A DNA stretch of 39,061 nucleotides. Origin: Acetobacteraceae bacterium (GTDB taxonomy: Bacteria; Pseudomonadota; Alphaproteobacteria; Acetobacterales; Acetobacteraceae). The notes under the pieces are model-generated. The model was not told the origin of the DNA and did no database searches. It worked only from the letters and a program-made list of their open reading frames with translations. A program made the position numbers and the translations under genes. This document shows, piece by piece, positions 7,625 through 15,369 of this stretch. The stretch lies in contig JAMXLO010000140.1 of NCBI GenBank assembly GCA_024280945.1, positions 1 through 39,061 of the forward strand, read 5' to 3'. Each line of letters opens with the position of its first letter. Position 1 is the stretch's first letter.

Positions 7625-8482
7625 ATGCATTTTGGCGCGTCGATGTTCTTCACCGACTATTCGATGTCCCCCGCCGAACTTGCCAAGGCACTCGAGGAGC
7701 GCGGCTTCGAATCCGTTTGGGCAGCCGAGCACTCGCATATCCCCACCTCACGGCGGTCGCCATGGGGCGGTGGCGGAGAATTGCCAAAGCAATACTACGA
7801 TGTGATGGACCCATTCGTGACTCTGACCGCTGCGGCAGTCGCGACCAAGACGCTGAAGCTCGGCACCGGTGTATGCCTGGTGAACCAACGCGACACGATC
7901 CAGACAGCGAAGCTGGTCGCCTCAATCGACCAGGTGTCTGGCGGGCGCTTCCTGTTCGGCATCGGCATCGGCTGGAATGCCGAGGAGATGGAAGACCACG
8001 GTACCGTGTTCGCCACGCGTGCGAAGCTGGTGCGCGAGCGGATCGAGGCGATGAAAGAGATCTGGACCAAGCCAAAAGCCGAGTATCACGGCGAGCTGGT
8101 AAACTTCCCGGAGATGATGGCGTGGCCCAAGCCAGTGCAGAAGCCCCACCCGCCGGTGATCGTCGGCGGTGCCTATCCACGCGCGGCTCGACGTGCGGTG
8201 CGCTACGGAAACGGTTGGATTCCGCTCGCTGGCCGTCCCGACCAGTACGGCGACGTATTCGATTTCATGCCCAAGTTTCGTGCCATGCTGAAGGAGGCGG
8301 GGCGTGACGAAGCATCCTGTCCGGTCTCCCTAACCAGTGTCCAAGAAGATCTCGATCTGCTGAAGCGCTACCGGGACCTTGGCGTGGCGCGGGTCAGTGT
8401 CAGCCTGCCGGCGGAGAAGGCAGATGCCACGTTGCCGATACTGGACCGTTGGGCCGAGCTGATCGGGCAGGTCAACGGATGA
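7625..8482 (+). CDS. LLM-class (luciferase-like) flavin/F420 oxidoreductase, copy 2
   Basis: A 285-residue paralog of the preceding gene, with long identical runs (MHFGASMFFTDYSM; KLVASIDQVSGGRFLFGIG; GWNAEEMEDHGTVF). Differences cluster in the loop near residues 203-215 and in the segment near residue 228 (SLTSVQEDLDLLKRYRD against LFGCADDADTLKRYRD). This suggests a tandem duplication followed by change around the substrate pocket rather than in the cofactor-binding core. The ATG at 7625 has a strong GGAGG 8 bases upstream; an ATG at 7592 would add 11 residues without family match. The stop overlaps the start of the LysE-family gene (ATGA), so oxidoreductase and exporter are translated together. 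Confidence 0.9.
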   Translation: MHFGASMFFTDYSMSPAELAKALEERGFESVWAAEHSHIPTSRRSPWGGGGELPKQYYDVMDPFVTLTAAAVATKTLKLGTGVCLVNQRDTIQTAKLVASIDQVSGGRFLFGIGIGWNAEEMEDHGTVFATRAKLVRERIEAMKEIWTKPKAEYHGELVNFPEMMAWPKPVQKPHPPVIVGGAYPRAARRAVRYGNGWIPLAGRPDQYGDVFDFMPKFRAMLKEAGRDEASCPVSLTSVQEDLDLLKRYRDLGVARVSVSLPAEKADATLPILDRWAELIGQVNG

Positions 8483-9099
8483 GTACAGCTTCCTTGCTGC
8501 TCACCATAGCACTGTTGTGGTTTGCCACTGCCGTGGCACCGGGTCCGAACTTCATAGCCACCATACGGATCGCGCTGCTGCACGGTCGTGTCACTGGGAT
8601 GCGGACGGCCGTGGGGATCGCTTGCGGCACCAGTCTTTGGGGCTTGGCCGGCTTCTTCGGCGTGAATGCGTTGTTCACATTGGCGCCTTGGCTGCATTTG
8701 GCCCTGAAGCTGGGCGGCAGCGCCTATCTCATCCTGCTCGGCGTCAATTATCTGGCAGGCAGCTTCCGCAGCGAGCCGATCCCATTGGCGCGCCCTCGAG
8801 CGATGTCCACGCGCTCGGCTGTCCTGTTCGGCATGGTCACCAGCCTTGCCAATCCGCAGACGGCGCTCTCGGTCACCAGCTTGTTCGCCGCAACATTGCC
8901 GCCACAACCTTCAATCGTACTAGGAATCAGTGCTGCTCTGGCGATGACGGTGGTTTCCGTGGCTTGGTATAGCCTTGTTGCCTGCGCACTCACCGTCCGC
9001 CGGGCTGCCTTGGCGTTCTGCAGAGTCCGACACTGGATCGACCGTATTGCCGGCCTGGCTTTCCTTGGGTTCGGCACCAGGTTGGCGCTCGAGCGTTGA
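8479..9099 (+). CDS. LysE/RhtB-family amino-acid or metabolite exporter
   Basis: A 206-residue inner-membrane protein with about six hydrophobic segments. The N-terminal signature of the LysE/RhtB family is clear: FATAVAPGPNFIATIRIALL followed by HGRVTGMRTAVGIACGT. Other family stretches are LKLGGSAYLILLGVNYLAGS and VLFGMVTSLANPQTALSVTS, where the NP of the fourth segment is typical. The family exports amino acids (lysine, homoserine, threonine) or other small molecules using the proton gradient. Its ATG overlaps the stop of LLM copy 2, which ties export to the product of the amidohydrolase and oxidoreductases. The substrate itself is not deducible. Confidence 0.88.
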   Translation: MSTASLLLTIALLWFATAVAPGPNFIATIRIALLHGRVTGMRTAVGIACGTSLWGLAGFFGVNALFTLAPWLHLALKLGGSAYLILLGVNYLAGSFRSEPIPLARPRAMSTRSAVLFGMVTSLANPQTALSVTSLFAATLPPQPSIVLGISAALAMTVVSVAWYSLVACALTVRRAALAFCRVRHWIDRIAGLAFLGFGTRLALER

Positions 9100-9106
9100 G
9101 TGGCGC

Positions 9107-9796
9107 ATGCAAATTGCAATCGGCAGTCTGCTCGATGGCGCAACGCATGCGACCGGTGCAGTCGCAATCATTGATGTGTTTCGTGCCTTCACCACGGCTG
9201 CGATGGCGTTCGCCAACGGAGCATCGCGCATCCTCATGGTCGGCTCGGTCGAAGAGGCGCTATCGTTGCGTGCCGATGGTCTTGCCCAAGTGTGTATGGG
9301 AGAAGTCGGTGGTCGTGCGCCGCCCGGGTTCGACTTTGGCAATTCGCCGTTCGAGATTTCCGGCGTCGATTTCGCCGGCAAGGTGATCGCGCAACGCACG
9401 GGCGCAGGCACCCAGGGCATTGTCGCCGCGCGCGGCGCCGAACAACTCTATGCGGCATCGCTGGTCACGGCGAGGGCCACCGCGAAAGCGCTCCTGTCGC
9501 ATCACGCCCAGCGGATTTCCCTGGTGGCGATGGGGAACAACGCGGTGACACGAACCGACGAAGATGAGCTGTGCGCTCTTCACCTGCGCAACCTGCTTGA
9601 AGGCAGGCCGGGCAACCCAGAGGCTGTCCGTCAGGTCATTTTGGCTGGCGGCGAGATCAGGCGCTTCTACGACCCATCAGATCCACACCATCCGCGTGAC
9701 CTGGACATTGCGCTCGACATCGATCGCTTCGATTTCGCAATTCGCGTGACGATAGAGGACGGTCGCCCGGTGGCGCGTTTGGAGCGGGCTACCTGA
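9107..9796 (+). CDS. ComB-family (2-phosphosulfolactate phosphatase-like) protein
   Basis: A 229-residue protein resembling 2-phosphosulfolactate phosphatase (ComB). Family stretches seen are AIIDVFRAFTTAAMAFANGA, MVGSVEEALSLR, GEVGGRAPPGFDFGNSPFE and VIAQRTGAGTQGIVAA. In methanogens ComB makes sulfolactate for coenzyme M. In bacteria without coenzyme M the role of homologs is unproven, and this one has QRTGAGTQG where the classical enzyme has a TTNGT-like segment, so its phosphatase substrate may differ. The ATG at 9107 lies 7 bases after the LysE-family stop, so it is probably the last gene of this plus-strand operon. It converges on the flavoprotein gene ending at 9810, leaving only 13 bases. 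Confidence 0.8.
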   Translation: MQIAIGSLLDGATHATGAVAIIDVFRAFTTAAMAFANGASRILMVGSVEEALSLRADGLAQVCMGEVGGRAPPGFDFGNSPFEISGVDFAGKVIAQRTGAGTQGIVAARGAEQLYAASLVTARATAKALLSHHAQRISLVAMGNNAVTRTDEDELCALHLRNLLEGRPGNPEAVRQVILAGGEIRRFYDPSDPHHPRDLDIALDIDRFDFAIRVTIEDGRPVARLERAT

Positions 9797-9809
9797 CTGG
9801 CATGACCCG

Positions 9810-11192
9810 CTAGGTTTCAGGCGCAATTAGTTCGCCGACGGCGATCGGCTTCAACGGCGGCCTGACCCGGTAATATCCGACCTCGCCCGGGTTCACTTTG
9901 CGAGCCTCAGCGATGACCTCGGACACGACAGGCCCACATAGTCGTCCCTGGCAAGGTCCCATGCCCGCGCGCAGGAACGCCTTCGCCTGATTGGGGCCAA
10001 GACAGCCCTGACGCACGACCTCGCGCAGCGCAGAAGCGCTCACCTCCTCGCAACGGCACACCAAGACGTCGTCCGCCGGATGCAGGATCTCGGCGCGTGG
10101 TGCATATCGAACGTCGAGAAAACGCCGGATGGCCAGGTGGGTGCGCCGCGCCTGCCAATCAGCACTTGCCAACGTGTCACGCTGCACCGCGTCGATGCGC
10201 CCGGTCCGTCGCAACGCCTCCAGCGCGACGATGCGCCCAGCATGTTCCGCGACGCGTGCGCCGCCGATGCCTGCCGCATCACCGGCAATCATCACGTCGT
10301 TGATCGAGCTGTTGCCCCACTCATCCACCACCGGCGCGAAACAACGCTGCGTCGCATCCCAGGCGAATGCACAGCCGATCGATCGCGCCATCTGCTGCGC
10401 CGGGATGACACCCTCGTGTAGGGCGACGAGCCGCGTGGCCAAGTGGTGCTCTCTGCCGCCGCCGCGAAACCTGATGCCGCTTACGGCATCGGTTCCCTCG
10501 ATCTGAATGTCACTGACACGGCGAAAGCGCGGCACACCGCTGCGGCGCAGCGCGGCGATCATCGCCAGCCCCTTGGCCAGATCTCGGCTGCGCATTGCAG
10601 CAGGTAGATGCGGCAGGGCGCGCCATGCATCGCCGCGTGATGCGGTCTCCAGCACCGCCTCCGGCCGCGCACCCACGGCGAGGCATTGCTGCACCAGCAG
10701 ATACAGCAGCGGGCCTGAGCCGGCGATGACGAATGGCTCATCGGGTACGACGCCAGAGGACTTCAGCATGATCTGCAGCGCGCCTGCGGTCATCACGCCC
10801 GGCAAGGTCCAGCCGGGCAAGGGAACCGGCCGTTCCATCGCCCCGGTCGCAAGGACAACGACCTTTGCTTCGATCACGTGCGATCGACCGCCGTTGCTGA
10901 ACCATACCTCGCGTTGTGGCGTCACCTGCCACACGAGACTGCCGGGACGATACGCAGCAGCGCTCGCGCGAAAACGCGTCACCACATCGGTACCACGCCG
11001 ATAGTCGTCGCCCAGCGCCGAGAGCAGCGCAGCATGGTTCCTCGCGCGCTCGATGCCGCGATAAATCTGGCCACCCGGCTCGGCCTGCTCATCCAGCAGT
11101 ACGACCCGTGCCTGCTGTTCGGCCAGCAGCGTGGCCGCGGCCAGGCCAGCCGGACCGGCACCGATAACTGCGACGTCCCAGGTCTCGCTCAC
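9810..11192 (-). CDS. FAD/NAD(P)-binding alpha subunit of an opine oxidase/HCN synthase-type dehydrogenase
   Basis: A 460-residue flavoprotein. It begins VSETWDVAVIGAGPAGLAAA, an FAD-binding Rossmann motif, then VVLLDEQAEPGGQIYRG. The centre has VVLATGAMERPVPLPGW and a second nucleotide-binding stretch, and GDAAGIGGARVAEHAGRI follows. The C-terminus carries a BFD-like [2Fe-2S] domain with Cys379, Cys381, Cys414 and Cys419 (VCRCEE and GPCQGRLCG). This is the architecture of HcnB and of the alpha subunit of octopine, nopaline and D-hydroxyproline dehydrogenases. The GTG start at 11190-11192 overlaps the stop of the [2Fe-2S] gene (GTGA), so translation is coupled. The substrate (glycine, an opine or an imino acid) cannot be decided from sequence. 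Confidence 0.88.
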   Translation of the reverse strand: MSETWDVAVIGAGPAGLAAATLLAEQQARVVLLDEQAEPGGQIYRGIERARNHAALLSALGDDYRRGTDVVTRFRASAAAYRPGSLVWQVTPQREVWFSNGGRSHVIEAKVVVLATGAMERPVPLPGWTLPGVMTAGALQIMLKSSGVVPDEPFVIAGSGPLLYLLVQQCLAVGARPEAVLETASRGDAWRALPHLPAAMRSRDLAKGLAMIAALRRSGVPRFRRVSDIQIEGTDAVSGIRFRGGGREHHLATRLVALHEGVIPAQQMARSIGCAFAWDATQRCFAPVVDEWGNSSINDVMIAGDAAGIGGARVAEHAGRIVALEALRRTGRIDAVQRDTLASADWQARRTHLAIRRFLDVRYAPRAEILHPADDVLVCRCEEVSASALREVVRQGCLGPNQAKAFLRAGMGPCQGRLCGPVVSEVIAEARKVNPGEVGYYRVRPPLKPIAVGELIAPET

Positions 11193-11479
11193 AGCAGTTC
11201 TCGTGCTCCGCGTTGCCGCTGCACTTGCATGCCGGCCTTCACTGGGGTGAGACAGGCCTGGCGGTTGCCGACACCATCGATTTCCATCAGGCACTCAAAG
11301 CAGACGCCCATCATGCAATAAGGCGCTCGCGCCGACCCGGATATCGGCGTCGTCCGCAGGCTGGTCTCGCCCGCCAGCAGCAAGGCTGTCGCCACGGAGT
11401 CACCGGGTTGTGCAACGATCTCGCGGCCCTCGTAGCTAAAGCGGATATCCGCCGCCGCCGGCTCAATGCGTCGGAACAT
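11189..11479 (-). CDS. Small [2Fe-2S] subunit (HcnA/opine oxidase gamma-like)
   Basis: A 96-residue ferredoxin-like protein with Cys55, Cys60, Cys63 and Cys76 (CMMGVCFECLMEIDG, then NRQACLTPV), the plant-type [2Fe-2S] ligand pattern. Before it lies FSYEGREIVAQPGDSVATAL, the usual beta-grasp start. It should pass electrons between the two flavin subunits encoded on either side. The start overlaps the end of the upstream oxidase gene by 17 bases and its stop overlaps the next start by GTGA, so the three genes form one tightly coupled operon. The length is close to HcnA of hydrogen cyanide synthase (about 100 residues). Confidence 0.88.
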   Translation of the reverse strand: MFRRIEPAAADIRFSYEGREIVAQPGDSVATALLLAGETSLRTTPISGSARAPYCMMGVCFECLMEIDGVGNRQACLTPVKAGMQVQRQRGARELL

Positions 11480-12566
11480 CGAACCGCCTGGCGGAAAAGG
11501 CAGCGAAGTGCTCCGGCAACTCGCCCGCGACGATTGCCGGCGCCAGTGCGAGAGCGTGCGCGCCCGCAAGCGTGACCCCGCTGTGGCACGTGGCAGCGAA
11601 TGCGCCAGGGTAGCGCTCGGACTGCTCATAAATTGGGAAACCATCAGGCGACATCACCCTGAGCGCCGCCCACACCCGCACGATCGACGCCTCCTTCAGT
11701 GCGGGGAATACCGCGGTGTTGCGTTCGGCCATGGTTCGCAGCACCGGCACACCGACCGAGGTGTCGAACCCCGCATCCTCCTGCGAATCTCCCATCATCA
11801 CCAAACCTTCCACCGTCTGGCGCAGCGTGTGGCAGGTGTAATCGAGGAATGGCCGCAGCCGCTCGGTAACGATGATCTGTCCGCGCAGCGGCGTCACCGG
11901 CATGCGGAGACCGACCAGTGGTGCCAGTTCGCGCGAACCCAAACCCGCGGCGATCACCAGCTTTTCTGCGATAAACCGTTCCGCGCCAATGCGTACGGTG
12001 AAGCTGTTCGGTGCCGCGTCGATGGCATCGACAGTACGGCCCGGCAGATAGTCGCCACCGAGCCGCAGCAGGCCGGAATGCAGCGCGCGCAGCAGGTGCA
12101 GCGGATGCGCCTCGCCATCGATCGGGCAGAACGATGCTCCTACCACGCGATCGCCGATGCCTGGCACCATTGCGCGTATCTCGTCGCGATCGACGATGCG
12201 CGTGCCGATGTCTCCACTCTCGTTATGCATGCGGGTGAGCAACGATGCGCGCTCCTCCAGTTCCGCGTCGGTCAGACAGAAGGCGAGCCCGCCGCGCTGG
12301 CGCAATGCCGCATCGACACCCGTCGCTCCGGCGAGTGTGTCGGCCAGTTCAGGCCAAAGCTCTGCGGACGCGCGCGTCCAGTGCGCATAGGCCGGCATGC
12401 CCGCGCCTTTGCTCTGCACCCATACAAGTCCGAAATTGCCGCGAGCGGCACGGAACGCAATGTCGCCCTGGTCGATCAGCGCGACCGACGCACCCTTCGC
12501 CGCAGCCCCCCAGGCGATTGCCCCGCCCACCAGGCCACCGCCAATAACAATAACGTCGTAAGCCAT
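11463..12566 (-). CDS. D-amino-acid-oxidase-type FAD beta subunit (HcnC/opine oxidase beta-like)
   Basis: A 367-residue FAD-dependent oxidoreductase of the DAO fold. The N-terminal MAYDVIVIGGGLVGGAIAWG is the FAD-binding motif. Further family marks are VIAAGLGSRELAPLVGLRMP, VTPLRGQIIVTERL and the C-terminal ATCHSGVTLAGAHALALAPA. In the three-subunit enzymes this subunit oxidises the amine (glycine to cyanide in HcnC; the opine or hydroxyproline C-N bond in relatives). It is the first gene of the minus-strand operon. The length (367) is nearer to the opine-oxidase type than to the somewhat longer HcnC proteins, so I favour an opine or imino-acid substrate, with low certainty. The 5' gap to the divergent gene at 12640 is 73 bases. 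Confidence 0.88.
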   Translation of the reverse strand: MAYDVIVIGGGLVGGAIAWGAAAKGASVALIDQGDIAFRAARGNFGLVWVQSKGAGMPAYAHWTRASAELWPELADTLAGATGVDAALRQRGGLAFCLTDAELEERASLLTRMHNESGDIGTRIVDRDEIRAMVPGIGDRVVGASFCPIDGEAHPLHLLRALHSGLLRLGGDYLPGRTVDAIDAAPNSFTVRIGAERFIAEKLVIAAGLGSRELAPLVGLRMPVTPLRGQIIVTERLRPFLDYTCHTLRQTVEGLVMMGDSQEDAGFDTSVGVPVLRTMAERNTAVFPALKEASIVRVWAALRVMSPDGFPIYEQSERYPGAFAATCHSGVTLAGAHALALAPAIVAGELPEHFAAFSARRFDVPTH

Positions 12567-12639
12567 GTCGCGCAGGGTTGCATTGCCGCCGTTGTAGGGT
12601 CAAACCGTGCGCGTCTCAGGTGTCAGCTTGGAGCCACCC

Positions 12640-12861
12640 ATGTCGGAGACCATCGATGCCCTGCTGTATGACATGCTCGACTGGCTTGCGCGTGGCGCAC
12701 AGCCCTATGCCGACGTGATGGATGCGTGGCGCACCTCGTGCCCGCGTTTGACCATATGGGAGGACGCGGTGGAACGTGGCCTGGTTGAGCACTGCCGCAT
12801 CGATCGCACCGCCATGGTGCAAATCACCGCCCAGGGCCGCGCATTTCTCGCCAGCCGGTAG
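12640..12861 (+). CDS. Small winged-helix-like hypothetical protein
   Basis: A 73-residue protein, MSETIDALLYDMLDWLARGA followed by a segment with DAWRTSCPRLTIWEDAV, RGLVEH and ITAQGRAFL. Alternating helices ending in a short beta hairpin (VQITAQGRAFL) look like a winged helix, so a DNA-binding or protein-binding role is possible; no function is known to me. The ATG at 12640 is chosen because a GGAG lies 6 bases upstream (12630-12633); an ATG at 12607 has no such site. It stands alone on the plus strand, divergent from the flavin operon, and its stop touches the stop of the DNA methyltransferase gene. Confidence 0.75.
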   Translation: MSETIDALLYDMLDWLARGAQPYADVMDAWRTSCPRLTIWEDAVERGLVEHCRIDRTAMVQITAQGRAFLASR

Positions 12862-13917
12862 CTATGTGGGGACCGTCAGATCGATCTGACGTCCAAAGGC
12901 TGCGGTGATCCAGTTGCGCAAGCTGCCCTTGGTAGAGGGCGACGCGTGTTCCCTGATCCACTGCAGGTCCTCTGCACTCAACATCAGTTCACCGGTCGTC
13001 TTGTTCAGTCTCTCCTGCAATGAAACGAGCTTGCGCTGCCAGGAGGCCGCTTCTCGTTGAGACCCATCCTGCCGGAACAGTTGCTCCATCTCGTGTCGAT
13101 CGAGGATCACGCGCCTGGATGCCTCCACCGTTTCGCTGAGACGTTGGCAGGCGGTGGCGATGTAAGACGGGTCGATGTCGATCCCCACACCTTTGGCCCC
13201 GGCAAAATGCGACGCCACCAGCGTCGTGCCCGTACCAAGGAAAGGGTCCAGTACGCGAGCGCCGCGGCGTCCGTGCAGGTAAATGCACCATAGCGGCAGC
13301 TCGACGGGGAACGTTGCGGGGTGCCAGTACTTCTGTGCCTTGGACTTCACCGTCGGATAGGGGATGAACCACGTGTTTCCCCGGCACCGCAGGTCGCGCG
13401 GATGGCCGCGACGGGCAATGTTGGATTTGTCCTGAAACGGAATGCCGATCGACAGCCGGTCCAACAGCACGTCGTTGTCATGAGTCAGGTGGAAGATGTG
13501 CTCGTGGTTGTGATGCATGAACCGACGTCCAGGCACCGGCTTGAAGTGCCCGGTCGAGCCGCAACCGATGCCGATCGATTTGATCCAGGTAATATGGTTC
13601 TGCAGGTGAAATCCCACGTCATTGCGCAGTTTCACCATGACCTCGAACGGCACATAAGGGCGGCTGTTCGACCCTGACAGATTGAGGAAGAAGGAGCCGT
13701 CCGGTTTCAGGACATGCTTGATCGCCGCTGCGACTTCGGCGATCCAGTTGACGTAGTCGTTCTCGGTTCTGGAATCGTCATACATCCCGTAGGCGAGGTT
13801 CAGGTTGTACGGTGGCGACGTGACCACCACATCCACCTTCTGGAAATTCGATCTCCGGAGAACATCAAGGCAATTACCGCGGATGATCTCCTGGTCGCCG
13901 ATCCAAACACTCGACAT
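12862..13917 (-). CDS. Site-specific DNA methyltransferase, beta class (N6-adenine or N4-cytosine)
   Basis: A 351-residue amino-methyltransferase. The catalytic motif IV TSPPYNL is at residues 33-39, and the SAM-binding motif I DPFLGTGTTLVASHFAG is near the C-terminus (224-240); this IV-before-I order defines the beta class. Between them lie WIKSIGIG, HNHEHIFHLTHD and HPATFPVELP, the last preceding motif I as in many relatives. The specificity, and whether adenine or cytosine is modified, cannot be read directly. About 90 residues after motif I form a charged extra tail. The ATG at 13915-13917 follows a run of seven G; an upstream in-frame ATG at 14082 would add 55 low-complexity residues. 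No restriction endonuclease lies nearby, so it may be an orphan methyltransferase. Confidence 0.9.
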   Translation of the reverse strand: MSSVWIGDQEIIRGNCLDVLRRSNFQKVDVVVTSPPYNLNLAYGMYDDSRTENDYVNWIAEVAAAIKHVLKPDGSFFLNLSGSNSRPYVPFEVMVKLRNDVGFHLQNHITWIKSIGIGCGSTGHFKPVPGRRFMHHNHEHIFHLTHDNDVLLDRLSIGIPFQDKSNIARRGHPRDLRCRGNTWFIPYPTVKSKAQKYWHPATFPVELPLWCIYLHGRRGARVLDPFLGTGTTLVASHFAGAKGVGIDIDPSYIATACQRLSETVEASRRVILDRHEMEQLFRQDGSQREAASWQRKLVSLQERLNKTTGELMLSAEDLQWIREHASPSTKGSLRNWITAAFGRQIDLTVPT

Positions 13918-14181
13918 GTGCCCCCCCGATTCGGCGAGTATTGTATCGCGCCTGCGCCAAGCGTACCAGTCCGGATTGGCAATGTTGACGGTGCCTGGCC
14001 GCCACCTTCGCGCAGACCTATTTGGATCAGCGACGGACGGATCCGGTGCCCGAGCGTCCGGGACGCCAGTAACCACCAGCAAGCGATGGCCAGCCGGAGC
14101 GCATACCGGCCAACACCACTCGTCGCTTTACAAGAACGAGACTCTCTGGTGGATGCGCCCTGCCATCACAGAGTTGAGCGC

Positions 14182-15369
14182 ATGAACACCAGTGTCACCA
14201 GACCCCGTGGCCGCCACTTCTTCGCCAATCCCGGCCCGACCAACATTCCAGACAGCGTGCTGCGCGCGATCGATCGGCCGTCGATCGACTTCCATGACCC
14301 TGATTTCCGCGAGGTGATGGACATCTGCTTCGACGGCGTCAAACGCGTCCTGGGCACCCAGCACCAGCTGTTCATGTACACCGCCTCCGGCCATGGCGCC
14401 TGGGAGGCCTCTCTCGCCAACCTGCTGTCGCCCGGCGATGTCATCCTGCTGCTGGAGTCCGGCTATTTCTCCGATGAGTGGGCGAAGATGGCCTGCGCGC
14501 TGAAGATCGAGGTGCGGGTGGTGGCAGCCGACTGGCGCCATGGGGTGGACATATCCGCAGTGAAGTCGGCGCTGGCCGAGGACAAGGCGCATGTCATCAA
14601 GGCGGTCTGCGTGGTGCACAATGAGACAGCCACCGGCATGTTCATCCCGCTGCCGGAGGTGCGTGCGGCACTCGACGAGACTGGGCACCCGGCGCTGCTG
14701 CTGGTGGATACCATCTCGTCACTCGGCTCCATCGACTTTCGCATGGACGAATGGGCGATCGACACCGTGGTCGGCGGCAGCCAGAAGGGGCTGATGCTGC
14801 CCACCGGTATGAGCTTCACGGCTGTATCGCCGAAGGGCATGCGAGCGCATGCGAAGGCAACGCTCGGTCGCTACTATTTCGACTGGTCGGTAATGGCGAC
14901 GCGCAATCCGCCCAGCTTTGTCGGCACCATTCCTGTCAACTTCTTCTATGGCCTGAAGGAATCGCTTCGCCTGTTGGATGAAGAGGGACTGCCGAACGTG
15001 TTCGCCCGGCACCATCGGCTGGGCGAGGCAGTGCGGCAGGCCGTGCAGGTCTGGGCGGGCAACAACGGCCCACAGCTGTTCTGCACCAATCCGGGACGCT
15101 ATTCCGACTCGGTGACGGCGGTCCTGATGCCGGAGGGCCATGACGCCGAGGCGATCCGCCGAACGACACGGCAGAAGTTCAACGTGTCGCTTGGTGGCGG
15201 ACTGGGAAAGCTGGGAGGCAAGGTGTTCCGCATCGGTCACCTCGGCGATCTCAACGAGCCAATGGTGCTCGGTGCCCTATCGGCAGTCGAGATGGCGCTG
15301 CGCATCGACGACGTGCCGCACGGAAGAGGCGGTGTCGATGCAGCAATGGACTACCTGGCTCGCCCCTGA
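14182..15369 (+). CDS. Serine-glyoxylate/alanine-glyoxylate-type aminotransferase (class V, PLP)
   Basis: A 395-residue PLP-dependent class V aminotransferase. It begins with RHFFANPGPTNIPDSVLRAI, the standard start of the serine-glyoxylate and alanine-glyoxylate group. It has FMYTASGHGAWEASLANLLS (PLP phosphate side), DTISSLGS with the ring-binding Asp176, and GGSQKGLMLPTG with the Schiff-base Lys202. The reaction is expected to move an amino group from serine or alanine to glyoxylate, giving hydroxypyruvate or pyruvate and glycine. The ATG at 14182 is chosen by family alignment. It is divergent from the methyltransferase; the 264-base gap between them holds no gene I can support. Its 3' end overlaps the oppositely oriented DUF1614 gene by 19 bases. 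Confidence 0.92.
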   Translation: MNTSVTRPRGRHFFANPGPTNIPDSVLRAIDRPSIDFHDPDFREVMDICFDGVKRVLGTQHQLFMYTASGHGAWEASLANLLSPGDVILLLESGYFSDEWAKMACALKIEVRVVAADWRHGVDISAVKSALAEDKAHVIKAVCVVHNETATGMFIPLPEVRAALDETGHPALLLVDTISSLGSIDFRMDEWAIDTVVGGSQKGLMLPTGMSFTAVSPKGMRAHAKATLGRYYFDWSVMATRNPPSFVGTIPVNFFYGLKESLRLLDEEGLPNVFARHHRLGEAVRQAVQVWAGNNGPQLFCTNPGRYSDSVTAVLMPEGHDAEAIRRTTRQKFNVSLGGGLGKLGGKVFRIGHLGDLNEPMVLGALSAVEMALRIDDVPHGRGGVDAAMDYLARP

